From: Mansonella perstans
Lineage: Eukaryota > Nematoda > Chromadorea > Rhabditida > Onchocercidae
Length of the DNA: 64,000 nucleotides
Assembly (NCBI GenBank): GCA_037074765.1
Contig: JBAMDO010000015.1
Location: 124,001 to 188,000, forward strand
Reading direction: 5' to 3'
The translations under genes and the position numbers were made by a program. Positions 51,401-62,998 of this stretch are shown in pieces (position 1 is the first letter of the stretch; every line of letters starts with the position of its first letter). Under the pieces are notes generated by a model that saw nothing but the letters and a program-made list of their open reading frames with translations, did no database searches and was not told the DNA's origin.

Positions 51401-53618
51401 TTCCAGCTAGCACTAGATGGTGAAGCTGAAATGGCAGATGCAGTTTCTTGTATCACTCTATTCTATCTTGAAATCAGCACATCTACTGAATCAGAGACAT
51501 AAACATCTTACTTCGATATTATGCATATGACAATTTTATTCTCAATTTAAAAATTAAACTTTAAATTAGATCAACATAGCGGAATTATTACACGATAAAA
51601 TACAAACTTTCGCATGCAGTATTCTTAAATAATGGAAAAACATACTTTCTTCACCAATATTGCTTAATAAAGCTTCAGTAAATCCAGATACATATAAGGC
51701 GCAAGAAAAAACATTGGCAGTATAAAACAGTAATCCAATGGCACCACCAAACTCTGGTCCCAATGATCTACTTATCATATCTGAAAGTAAAGAAATCTTT
51801 TTCAAAATAATCAGAAGAAAAAGGCAACAACTTACAATAAACTCCACCGCCTTCGATAGCACCATTTGAAGAAATAGCACACAGTGAAAGAACAGTCAAC
51901 ATAACGATTGCATATGCGAGGAAAAGCTGCGCAACTGTTTGCAGGAAACCCAACTGACCAACAACAAAACCTTAACAAAATCCAGCTTCTTTGTTTCCCG
52001 AAGAACAATTTTTTCCCTTATTCATGAATTTTTGCTTTTAGCATTGCTAGTTTTAAATAAAGATTGAGTAAAGAAATATTTAAAAACACTTTAAAAAATC
52101 TTAATACAAAAACTGATTTCAACAAGGATCGAAAAGTCTGAAGAAAAAAAATTTCCTAAAAATACTCCTTAGAATTTTAATCAAGAAATTCTACCCATTC
52201 GAAGGAATAGCAAAACACTGAACATCGAAATTGCCACAGGCGCAAAGACACCAGAAAGTGTGGATAACCCATGTGGTTTAGCAGTATTTACAAAATCCAC
52301 AGAATCTGTAAAACACTTTGGAAATAGTAATAAAATAATTTTTAATTGCTCTGTTAAGTATATATAAAAGTAAAGATTTCATCGTTTTCTCTTAAATAAT
52401 GTCCTTAAAAAATGAAAACTCACTAAAATAAGGTCGTTCCTCGTTGTGCACTTCTGCTGCTGTTCCACTGTTTAATCTCGTATCCGGATCTAAAAATATT
52501 TTAAGGAGATTCTATACAACTGAACTTGCTGAGATAATAGGAAACTGAAATCTGGAACTTTAATGCAACAAGAAGTACAAACCATCTCTAAATGGCTACT
52601 GAAACTAGAATAAACGATACTGCTCTAAAAAAAAAAAAAAAAAAAAAAAAGTATTTCTTTCTACTTTTCTATTTTCACGTGTCAAAATTTACTGCAAAAT
52701 AAGACAAAAAGTTTCTCGTTTGATATAAGTTTTACAACAATAGCTTAATGACTAAATGATTAACTGATTCTTACGCACTATAATGTTCAGGACTCACAAT
52801 AGGCATTTTCACAGAAAAACTAAGCAGTCCTGGTAATCAGAATTTTTCATAAACTATAAATTTCACTATACAAAAAAAATCCATCATAACTGGTCAGTTG
52901 CAACAAAGATATTAGGATAAACCAAATCCTGAGGATATGAATTTGTTAGGTAAAAATTACATGCGTTCCATTTCCATTGCTTTGATTCTTTATTCTAATA
53001 ACAAAGCCGTTTCTGATATTTAACTATATAACTTTGCTAAACAAGTTTAATATCTCCATGAAATGGTAATTTTTTTACACTTGTACTAATAAACTCAAAA
53101 TTACTGTCATTTACGATAAAAATATGTTCGATAAGAAGAAAAATTTGATTAAATTATGGCACCATAAGATAATTGCTTCTGCGCTCTTCATTATCCCAAT
53201 TATGAATAATTCTATTCGCACTGAAGAAAAGTAAGTATACTTCTTTAATAGAAGTATAAGTGATGCGAATCTCAACGCTACTTGTGTTCACTTTTCGCTA
53301 ATGCCTCATTAATAATTTCAATTTTAACCTTTTATAAAATCTTTTCAGCAACACTACTTGAATACTGACCTGATATTTGAAATGAATGAGAATTAGGCTC
53401 GGGAAATTCTATACACATAACTAATCTTATATATTTTATATTCAAAAATATCCTATACCCATCATAAGTGGTGCATTGTCCGGTTTTCTAGGTCCATCAT
53501 TACCAGGAGATCCTTTTGTGAATGACTGTATTACACATTCGTTTGCATTTCTTGGTAGCACTCCGCCATACGACGTAGTTGGAGAGGTATTGTCGTGGAT
53601 TTGTAAACGATCATCCAT
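45457..53618 (-). CDS. SLC12A9-like cation-chloride cotransporter family protein
   Basis: Twenty-two exons in phase, 954 residues: 53618-53459, 52489-52424, 52305-52195, 51970-51836, 51780-51646, 51425-51211, 51091-51009, 50715-50606, 50383-50220, 50055-49840, 49546-49422, 49230-49089, 48996-48899, 48823-48661, 48473-48378, 48076-47897, 47365-47238, 47107-47021, 46793-46694, 46231-46101, 45972-45861, 45564-45457. A soluble N-terminus (1-85) precedes an APC-type 12-helix domain (about 91-555). Diagnostic blocks are [60 protein letters not shown] and [13 protein letters not shown]. An extracellular loop holds sequons at N278, N291 and N313. The long cytoplasmic C-terminus has [15 protein letters not shown] and FIDVWPVF. 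Length (human SLC12A9 is 914) and the absence of long KCC/NKCC regulatory termini favour the A9/CIP1 branch, whose substrate is poorly defined. One intron (49231-49421) uses a GC donor. Confidence 0.94.
49231..49421 (-). other. GC-AG intron in the SLC12 gene
   Basis: The donor reads TTTCG|GCAAGG on the minus strand and the acceptor is GTTTAG. The junction gives the conserved [12 protein letters not shown] block in frame. No nearby GT gives the right phase. Confidence 0.75.
52627..52650. repeat. Poly-A tract (24 bp) within SLC12 intron 1
   Basis: Uninterrupted A run on the plus strand in the first intron of the SLC12 gene. Confidence 0.9.
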
Positions 53619-53622
53619 TGCC

Positions 53623-53629
53623 CTGCAAA
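53623..53629 (-). promoter_or_regulatory. 3' splice acceptor 4 nt before the SLC12 start (probable trans-splice site)
   Basis: On the minus strand TTTGCAG ends four bases (GGCA) before the ATG. No upstream coding exon was identified, so spliced-leader addition is likely; a cis 5'-UTR intron is the alternative. Confidence 0.5.
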
Positions 53630-54286
53630 GTTCACATAAAAAACGATAGATCAAAGGCTTCGTTAACTTTAAGTTTAGTTTCAAAGTGAAGTTTTGAGAT
53701 TTTGCAACGCTACCATGGTTACCACACGTACTAGTTATAAATGACGTTTCATAGACGCGACACGTTCTTGTGGAAAAGAAATGGAATGTATTTTGAATAC
53801 AGCACTACAGCTACTACGTCTTCAAACTGCTATAATAGTAGTAAACGTAAATTTAATTCACCGAAGGTAGTAAATTTTGGTTAAAATTAATTTGTACATT
53901 AGTAATATGGACAAGTATGACATGTGAGAGAAAAGGTCACGTGGCTTATATATTTCTTTCATCCTGTTGTCCTTGGAGAGTAAAATTTAAGTAAGATTTA
54001 TTGCAAATTTGAAATTTTTGCATTATAAAATGAAAATTTTGTAATAACTGGAATAGGAAATTTCATGAGAGTAGTTGTTGCCTTGACCTTAATTTTAGTA
54101 ATTACGTGGAATACTGGCTTACAATGTTAGAGACTTTATTAAACAATAAATTTTAGCGAGAAATGTAAGGCTAACATCGAAAATAGCTTCGAAGTTGATG
54201 TGTTATTTACATACACTTCCAGCTAGCTAGCTTAGTTACCTGTTGATCTATTAAAGAACTACACGACGAAAAAATCATGTAGAAAA

Positions 54287-54398
54287 GACAAAGATTCTGA
54301 AGTTGAATTATAAAAGAATCAGAATAGGTTTTCGAAGACAAAGATTCTAAGTTGATAAAGATTCTAAAGTTGGATGATAAAAGAATCGGAATATGTTT
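54287..54398. repeat. Direct duplication, AAGATTCT-GTTG-AAAAGAATC units
   Basis: GACAAAGATTCT occurs at about 54287 and 54338, a third AAAGATTCTAAAGTTG follows, and the AAAAGAATC-GGAATA block appears twice. Confidence 0.75.
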
Positions 54399-54770
54399 CT
54401 GGAACAATTCTATTTGAAATAACACGAAAAATGGTAGTAGAAAAGATTAAAGTATATTGAGAGAACACAATTAAACACTTGATACACACCTAACATAGGA
54501 CGACAACAATCTTTTTAATTGATACAATCGATGCTCTCTGACCATTCTCTTCTTTTCCCTTCATATATCATTTATTTCTTACATTTCTGTCATTAAAACA
54601 AAATTCAATTTTATTCTTTTGAAAAAGAACAATTCTGCATTGAAGAACAAATCATACTGCAAGCTTCCTTTCAATAATTTAAATTTCATCTCAAAAAATG
54701 ATAATGTAAACTTGAAGGAACAAGGAGAGAATCAAAAAACAAACTTGAGAATACCGAAAATTTGAAAAAA

Positions 54771-54857
54771 TCGAAAATCTGAGGGTCAAAGTTCATAGCT
54801 CTTTGCCTATCTTTCGAAAATCTGAGGGACAAAATTCATAGCTCTCTCTTTATCGTT
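54771..54857. repeat. 43-bp tandem duplication
   Basis: Copies at 54771-54813 and 54814-54857 share TCGAAAATCTGAGGG, CAAA and TTCATAGCTCT with few differences. Confidence 0.85.
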
Positions 54858-55178
54858 CCCTTATTCTAACGTCGTTTACTCTCTCACTATCTTCTGAAGT
54901 CTTATCATTCTCAAAGTTTGAAATTAATATTTTCAACAATTTATCTAAACTGAATCTTCAAAAACTATTTAATAGTAGCAATTGTGTAAATTTATTGCGT
55001 TATAAAAAATAAACATTTAAAAAAGTGATAGTATGGCTTTTGCTTAAATCAATTATTAGCTATACGAAGAGAAATGTATTATTACACATTTAAGACAACA
55101 ATCTTCTAGAAATTATTTCTTTCCTTTCTATCTTCAATATTTGCTCTTATTTAGTTTCAATATTGATATTGATAATAA

Positions 55179-55276
55179 CTAGGCGAGAGATCTGATCCAC
55201 TGGTCACTTACTCGAGATATCTAGGTGAGAGATCTGATCCAATGGTCACTTATTGGTCACTTACTCAAGATATTGA
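55179..55276. repeat. 42-50-bp tandem duplication with internal repeat
   Basis: Two copies of CTAGG(C/T)GAGAGATCTGATCC followed by TGGTCACTTACTC(A/G)AGATAT. In the second copy the TTGGTCACTTA element is itself doubled. A weaker third copy lies near 55629-55670. Confidence 0.8.
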
Positions 55277-56244
55277 TACTTTAATATCAATAATGATACA
55301 TTACTTAATGAAAATTTCAGAATTAATTCATTTGTTTGCGCAAGGTTAACTGATTCTACTTCTAGTTAAGAAAAGTTTATTGTAGTCCAAAAGTTACTCG
55401 TAAATATAGTATATGTTTTCAAGGCAGGTATAATTTACCAATTTGCCATTTAAAGTGAAATTAATTTTTAAAGACATAAAGAGATGAATGAATCTTTCGC
55501 TTCAATACCTTTGACCTTCAATTTCATAAGAGCAGATAACCTATAGGTAGAGACAGGTTACAAAAAAGAAAAGACTTTCACTGTAAAGAAGATTTCTAAG
55601 CCAAGAAAACAGATCTCTAGGAAATTAGACTAGAAATTTGGTCCATTAGTCACTTACTTAAAATATTTCAATTTCGTCCTTAAATCGCCACCTTTTCTCG
55701 ATCTTCTCTTTTCTCATCTTAAATTGCCCGAGCCATCTTTTGAGGAATCAATTATTTCCATAGAATCAATCACAGGTTAAGTGAAGAATTTCTTGTGCTA
55801 CATATGATTGAGAATATGAATATGAGTTATTTTATCAAATTTTCTTATTCATTTTAATTTCATTTCAAATATTATTTTCAAGTTTTTTTTATTTTAGTTT
55901 TCATTAAAATAATATTATTTCAATGAATATAATAATATTATTATTTCAATGATTAAAATAATATTTCAAATGAGTTATTTTATTTTAAAATATTATTGAA
56001 ATAAAATATATGTAAAAATTTTCACAAAATATCAGTGCGCTAATTCTAGCTTTTTTCATTTCCTCGCTGAAGAATAACGATGACCTTTATAAAGAATATT
56101 GTCTTCACAATTGTTTCCTCAATATTTACCTTTTAAAGTTTAAATTAATTAAAGCAATTCATTTGTTTTGAATTTTCCACTTCTAAATGACATAAATTTG
56201 CAACGAATTCAATTCATCAAAAAATTGTGAGCTATTTTCGTGAA

Positions 56245-56394
56245 AGATTCTGTTGACTTTAATACTAATTAAGTACAGAATTCTGTTGAGAGATTCTGTT
56301 GAGTATTTGTGAATTTTTGATGCAAAGGATTCTGTTGAGTTGAGAACTAATTGAATACAGGATTCTGTTTGAGTATTCGTGAATTTTTGACAAC
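56245..56394. repeat. Tandem duplication of a 70-80-bp GATTCTGTTGAG unit
   Basis: Two units (about 56245-56326 and 56327-56394). Each has GATTCTGTTGA, ACTAATT(A/G)A, TACAG, a second GATTCTGTT and TTCGTGAATTTTTGA or TTTGTGAATTTTTGA. The array ends about 130 bp before the TRIM gene start. Confidence 0.8.
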
Positions 56395-56514
56395 GATCCT
56401 ATTTGACATCCAGTAGTTTGTGATTTGTAAAGAAGAACGATAACTTAGTAGTTTTCAGAGTTTTTTTACAAAACAGTTTTCACGTGTATTAATAGGTGCA
56501 GTGCACGTTACGCA

Positions 56515-56522
56515 GTTAGCAG
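56515..56522 (+). promoter_or_regulatory. 3' splice acceptor abutting the TRIM-NHL start (probable trans-splice site)
   Basis: GTTAGCAG directly precedes the ATG at 56523; an earlier TTACGCAG at 56503-56510 is an alternative. If the later site is used, the first AUG begins at the splice junction and translation might start at the in-frame Met8 (56544) instead. Confidence 0.4.
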
Positions 56523-57016
56523 ATGCGGTTAAGCCGCGGCCATATGGCCTCCACTTTCATCGAAACAGTTAACATAAATTTGGAGGATTTCTCTGAAACT
56601 TTTTTAACCTGTGCAACATGCTTGTGTACTTACGATCAGGTAATTTTGCTATTGTTTTATATCATAAATTAATGATAATCTTATTTTAATAATTTTTTCC
56701 AAGCAGACCTGAAAAACAATCTGTATGTCAAGAGTATTGCGATCTTTATGGACAAACATACATATATTTATAAAATATAGACATACGCAAATCACAGTAA
56801 TGTGATTCTTGATAAACTAAATCAGCGAGATTACATTCTTAAGGTCAAAAAGGTTTATTAAAAAGTATTTAGTGCCAAAAAATGTTGAAAAGTATTTTGT
56901 TAATTAAAAAGTATTTAGTTAATTAGGTAAATTTCTTGGTAAAGCAGATCATTTTTAAAATCAAAAAAATTAATTAAAAAATATTAGGGAAATTCGAGAA
57001 AAAATTTATGTATGTA

Positions 57017-57047
<31 letters not shown>

Positions 57048-60000
57048 AGGCACAAATGAAATATTCAGTAAAGAAATCCGTCTATTTTTGTTTAGGAGCG
57101 AAAGAAAGCGAAGCTTCTTTCATGTTCACATACTGTATGTCTGGAATGTTTGCAACGTATGGAGCAATTGCCACAGGTATCATCTATGAAAAACAATAAA
57201 TTTGGTAGGCTATGCTTAGAAAAAAATTGATAAGTTTATACAGCAAAAAGTAAGTAAAATAATAAACTTACACTTTAAATGAAATGCATCATTTATTGTT
57301 CTCCATTGTTTATTCTTTGCTATACAGTGATTTGCTAATTTACATTTCAATCTTTTTCTTATCCTTTAAAGGATAGAATTTGGTAAATATTGGTACTTGA
57401 GAGAGAATGAAAATTGATAGCCAAAGATTGTTTCCCAGCTTCCATTTTTTCCCAAACATGACAAAAAAATGCATTTTTCTGGACGAAAATAATTTCAGTT
57501 AGGAATCTATAGCAAATATGAATGATTGCATTTCATTGAACTCTAACTGAAGCAATTTAAAAATTCTTATGCGTAGCACTTAATGATTCAGTAAGTCAAT
57601 TCAATTACTTAAAATTTAGAAAACGTGAAGCAATTCAAGCATTGCAATGGTGAAATTTGAAAAAAAAAAATTCAATAAATTAATCTGTAGTCGGTGTATA
57701 TTTTCATAAGATGAATGCAGGTGATTGAAACAGGAATCATACGTTGTCCTCTCTGTCGTGAAATGATTCCTTTATCTTCCGGTGGCTCGAACGCACTGCC
57801 TTCTTCATTTCTCATTAATCAGCTTCTTGATTTGATGCAACAACAGCGGAAAGATCTTGTACCCAATTGTTCAATACATCAACAAGAGCAGTTGCTGTAC
57901 TGTGAAACATGCGATCTCGTTTTCTGTCAACAATGTGATTCTCTTTCAATGTAAGTAATAACGATTTCTGTTTTTTTCTCTCTGCAGTTATTTGTCATAA
58001 TTCGAATATTTATCAAATTTTAAAGTTTCATAAGATATCAGTGTACAAGAAGTATGAAACTCAAAAAATCTATTGATTTGGTGCCAACTTTATTTTTTAT
58101 TCACAAAAGAAAAAAATCGATTCTCATGTTGTATTATATTGAAAATTCACGATGACGAATAAGATTTTTATATTTTAAGATATTTCATTTGAGTCGACGC
58201 TGTTCGAAAATTTTTATATACAAAATTTCTAGGCGTAATTGCTCTGATCATACTGTGATTCCTTTTTCGATTGCAATAAAACGCCTATCGGAAATCGTTG
58301 TGTATAAAGCAAATCAGTGTGTTGCAAGTTTAAACACGGCTGCAGCTAATGTAAAATGCGAGACACTGCAGCTGGATCGAAATGTTGATAATGTTGTAGA
58401 AGGACTAAATGCAGCATTTCAAGCAAGCATTAAATTCACTATTTTTTTGCAAAAACTTTCTAGAAATTGGAGAAAATGGATGAGATGCAGAGGAAATAAA
58501 AGAAGCGAGATTATTAAGCAGTAGGAATTCTCGAATTTCAGCAGGTAGCCAGAAAAATCGGGACATAATCAAGTTTAATCAAAATCCGGCTTACAAGATG
58601 AAATTATTTTTCGGACTTGCTTAGGATGCTGATTTTTTCAGGAAATATGTCAATTGGTGGAAAATCGACGTCGTGAACTGATCGATGCAGTTCGAATGAT
58701 GAGAGACCAAAAACAGAAAGTACTACGCGATCAGACAGAGCTGATTGACTCATATCGTAAAAAGTGATTATTTGTTTGTTTCTATGGTGGAACATTGCAG
58801 GTTTGGTTCATTAATGTCTGGGCTTTAGCTTTTCGATTAGATCTTAATAATTCCGGTGTTTTTCATTCACTAGCGAATGCAGACCGAACAATGGTTCATT
58901 TGTAATGTTTTCCTAGGCTTGAAAGAGAATTAGGAATTTGTGAGGTCGATGTGCGCGAAATAGGAGCACGTACAAGACGTGTTATGGCAGCTACTGATGA
59001 AGCACTTGCTTTAATTGAACCTCGTGAAAATGCTTTCCTGAAACTACACATGGACACCAAAAAGCTTCTCTTCGGTATGTCATTTCTTTGCATATAGAAG
59101 AATGGTTACTTATTTGTTACGATTTTGTTTGAAAAATAATAACTTTCAAATATAAATAATATTTCAGAAATCGAGAAGTTACTTAGTCAATTTGGTGCAG
59201 TTTCCGGTTCAACAACCTTCCCAGGACAGTGTGTTATAGAGTTGCTCGATACATCCAGTGTATATACGGAAACTCATCTAATCTTGACAACATACGATGT
59301 CATTGGTAAACGCCGAAATAGTGGTGGTGATCCAGTAAAAGTTGAAGTTGTCAAGGGGAAATTGGAGCTGCAAAATTCAAATAGCAATACTGAAGAAGTT
59401 GAAATAATTGACGCAACACTAAAAGATGAAGAGGATGGAACGTATTCAATTTGCTTCAAGTATTTTTTTATTAATTGTTTCGTGACATAATTTTGCTTGA
59501 TTTTTTATGACGAATTCCACTAGTGTTAAATACGGTTTCACCTTGTTACAGTATTAAATATCCCCATATCTGAATCCATTAAACTATTAATTAATAAATC
59601 GTTATTGGCATAATTTTTTGACAGCCGGGTTTCTGAATTGTAAATGATACTTTTTTAGAGCCTATGAACCATGTGAACACTTGGTTCGTGTAACGATTTT
59701 TGGTCGGCCAGTAAAAAATAGTCCTTTTTCCGTAAATGTGAGTAGCCATCACTGCCCAAAATGGCATTTTGGATCTCGTGGAACAGGAGTACTCCAGCTG
59801 AACCAGCCAGTAAAAGTATTTCAGGATTTACGAGAACAAATTTATATTCTAGACACCGGAAATAATCGAAGTTGGTTTGAATCTCAAACTCTTCAGCCTT
59901 AAAAATTTTGATGAAACACTGACTAACTTACAACTTTATTTTTTCTGACAGATTTGTTTTTGGATCTTTTTTATGGAAAACAGTATTTCAATTCATGTTT

Positions 60001-61480
60001 TCCTTTTCAGAACTGTTTAAAATTTTTTCAGTAAAAGTTCTGAATGTGAACGGAGAATATGTGAGGGATATTAAAAGTGGTGGAATCAGAGGTGGTAGTA
60101 CTGTTGGCATTGCAGTTTTGGCGTCAGGTGATATCTTAACTTTAAATTGGAGAACCAAAGAACTTTGTAAATGTGATCCTTCTGGAGAGCTTCTTCAGGT
60201 ACGTTTTAAAGTCTTTCTCTTCATTCCTTCATTCTCTTTATTTCATCAACAGTTCATGGGATTTTTGATAAATGATATTATTGATCATAATGGCAATATA
60301 ATTGCAGACCATGAGTTTTACCGAATTTGCGGAACCTGTAGATCTTTGTGTTGATAGTCGCGGGCGATACATAATTGCTGATACTGCATGTGCTAAGGTA
60401 ATTTGACATAATGGATGTATTTTTTGTTGTTTGTTTGGATAGTGTTGGAAATGATAATTGCAGAAAGCGACCAACTTTGGATTTATTTATTGCAAGGAAA
60501 TTTCAAATCTCGTTTTGATTTGTTTTTTCATTGATTAACCTAACTAAGTCAGCTATTGTAAATTTTCTAAATGAGAAGACCTGAGCTCATTAAATCACTT
60601 TTGCATTACTTTTGATAAATAATACTAAAGATAATACTTTAGAAGCATTCTAATTGATATCCATTTCAGGTGTTTGTTTTTGACAGTGCATTTCGTCCGC
60701 TGTTCAGCTTTAGTGTGATAACTCACGCCGATAACTCCCCTATAACATGTGTTTGTGTTGGTCTTAATGATGATATTCTTGTGGGCACGTGCTCTGCGCT
60801 ACTCTTATATGATGGAGGAGGTCTAGTTTTGCTCTATCTGCCTTTCTTGTAAAATTTTTACTACGCTGTTCATTTTTACGACTTTAATTCATTTTTATTA
60901 CACCATTTAAGCTGCATTTTTGATGAAAAAATTCCCATATTAAGAGACGTTCTTTTCATGTTCCGAGTAATAAGAAAGATTTTTCATATCATGTGGTTCC
61001 TGGCATTGGTTTTGGAAAAAATTTAATTTTTACTATAACATTTCTTTAATAGGTTGTTTTATGCATGAAATATCGTTATGTTGTTCAACAAATCCTAGCC
61101 GAATGATGGTTCTAGCCTGTTCCGTATGTTTCCAGACTGGCAACATTGTTTCGGCTGTTGTAGATTCAAAGAAAAATCGCGCTTACCTCGTTGTTTGCCA
61201 GTATAAGGTAACTTTATTTTAATTGGTTTCGTCAAAATTGAGCGTTTTTGGAGTTATCTGCAAATCTAAAACCGAGCAGTGAATGTTGTTAGATAGCTCT
61301 TTTTATGGGTCCGAAATAAGCGTTACCTTTCAGGGTAATTTCTTGTTTTCAATGGATAGCTATGGATCACGCTTAAAACGCCCTTGTGGGATTTTTATTG
61401 CCTCTTCACGGAAATGGAGTGGAATGTGCTTTGTGGTTGATTCAGCCAGCCATTCCGTCAAGGCTTTTCGTTACAAATAG
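56523..61480 (+). CDS. TRIM-NHL protein: RING, B-box, coiled coil, filamin repeat, six NHL blades
   Basis: Probable E3 ubiquitin ligase and/or RNA regulator of the TRIM2/TRIM3/NHL-1 type. Thirteen exons in phase, 703 residues: 56523-56639, 57096-57176, 57721-57950, 58233-58422, 58642-58763, 58917-59074, 59168-59459, 59659-59870, 60032-60198, 60308-60397, 60670-60820, 61053-61207, 61334-61480. The RING is C30-x2-C33-x15-C49-x-H51-x2-C54-x2-C57-x17-C75-x2-C78. The B-box is C116-x2-H119-x7-C127-x2-C130-x4-C135-x2-C138 and then C146/H149, where a His is usual at or near 146. A coiled coil spans about 160-300. The filamin-type Ig repeat (about 320-425) ends GRPVKNSPFSVNV. NHL blades run from about 433, for example YILDTGNNRIKVLN, to DSASHSVKAFRYK at the C-terminus. 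The intron 58423-58641 has a GC donor. Which C. elegans NHL gene is the ortholog is not settled. The start may instead be Met8. Confidence 0.92.
57009..57048. repeat. TATG/TG microsatellite in TRIM-NHL intron 1
   Basis: TATG units followed by a (TG)n run, lying about 50 bp upstream of the second exon. Confidence 0.9.
58423..58641 (+). other. GC-AG intron in the TRIM-NHL gene
   Basis: The donor reads TTTCAA|GCAAGC and the acceptor is TTTTTTCAG. Phase 0 on both sides yields AAFQ-EICQLVENRRREL, a continuous coiled-coil stretch. The exon frame stays open through the donor, but the only GT before its stop gives the wrong phase. Confidence 0.7.
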
Positions 61481-61725
61481 TCTTTCTTTTGTTTTCGTTT
61501 TCATTTTTGTTTCTTTGAAGCTTTGCATATCTCAGCTGTTTCAAAATTTGTAACTTAGTGAACATAATTCCGAATTTTCTACGGTAATTGAAATTAAAGC
61601 AGTGCTTGGAAAAATCACTCATGTTAATTACGTGAAGAGAATCCAGTTTCTAAATTGAAATATTCCGATTTTGTGGTGGAGTCTAATTTTTTTCCACTTT
61701 TATGCTGATTTGTTCATTTGTTGCA

Positions 61726-61731
61726 AATAAA
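61726..61731 (+). terminator. Candidate polyadenylation signal of the TRIM-NHL gene
   Basis: AATAAA 246 nt past the stop codon. Confidence 0.45.
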
Positions 61732-62998
61732 ATTTTCATAACACTCCTATAGAGTTTTGCCTTAAAATCACTACGCAATGTTATATTGGTATCATTTTTG
61801 TCATTTCTAACTTGTGCAAAAATGTACAAGAAATGGGCCTAAAGATTCTCCGTAAAGAATTAACGGAAGATCCTGTTTTTATCATGTCAGTTACCTCCAT
61901 TAATCAGTATTCATAACAATAGAAATCTGATATTTACATGTACTTATTTAAACTGTGCGATTTCTCGGAGCAGGAGTAAATTAGTCAGTTTTTGAAATCT
62001 TTCACTGATACTCATTACCGACTTATATGGTTTCTAACAGAAATTTTTTTAGGTGGAGCGTTGTTTGTAGGAAACTGATATATTCTTGAGAATCCACAAA
62101 AATTAGGGCCCAAGTCAGAAAACATGGAAGTTAAATACAGAGCGAAATTAAAAAGAACTTGAGAGGTTATTGATGCTGGTTTTATACCCCCCAAAAAAAA
62201 ACTAAAAAAAACCATCTGATAACAGTTCAAATGCAGAAGAGCCTTCCTTTGAGAACAAACCATTATCGCTTCTTCGTGGCAGAACAGATATTTTAAATGT
62301 CGCAGCTTAATGATTATCCTGTTTTGTTGAAATACGCTCATTTTTAATCAAATTTTTGAATTTAATAGTCTAGTATTGAATTTTAATATCCTAGGCGCAT
62401 GAGTCGTTTAGAAACTAGACAATTTAGAAACAGCTTAAAATTCTGAGAATTTTCGAGCTATTATGTAATGCTATAGAGTGATAGACCAGAATCATTCATA
62501 TCAGGAAACTACAGACACTTCCTTACGAATCTTATATTTCCTTATGAATCCTTATATAACACAATACTGTATGCATTAAAAGAGCAGGTCTTTGGAACAA
62601 GGCAGTCATACGAAATACTTCAATAATAAAAACAACAGCCTGTTGTTAGGAAAAACAACAATAATCATTTATAATTAATTTTTGACCACTAATGAATGAC
62701 TGAATAAATAACGAAGTATTCGTGTAAAGCATACAAACAGCAAAATATTCCGTCAAAGCAATCCATAACGGGTAACTGCTCAAACCAGTCATTAGCAAAA
62801 CAGTCAGTTCGCAATACTAAAAATTTGCAAAATAATTTGGAGATAAAACAATTTCGCTGTAACAGATAAATATAGCTTTTCATTGCATAGAAATAAATGG
62901 TCACGCAGTGTTTTAAGTAAGTAGACCACTGTGATTACATATTTTCCTGAGCAAATGATTCTACACAAAAAAAAAAGGGAAGTAACGAAATTAAAAAA
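61732..62998. other. Intergenic stretch between convergent genes
   Basis: No supported gene. A minus-strand frame at 62689-62838, preceded by the acceptor TTTTTAG, could be a further 3' exon of the right-edge gene. It reads in phase 0 with the preceding exon if the donor at 63049 is used. Confidence 0.45.

Larger units (their letters stand above)
53630..56522. other. Divergent intergenic region between SLC12 and TRIM-NHL genes
   Basis: About 2.9 kb shared upstream region. No exon is supported. It has an unusual number of small direct duplications (54287-54398, 54771-54857, 55179-55276, 56245-56394). Promoters for both divergent genes should lie here, but no core promoter element could be assigned. 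Confidence 0.55.

Noticed and set aside
59274..59459. Minus-strand Ser-rich frame
   Set aside because: It is the antisense shadow of the filamin-repeat exon of the TRIM-NHL gene.
62015..62341. 108-codon minus-strand frame
   Set aside because: No acceptor-linked joining to the right-edge gene and no family resemblance.
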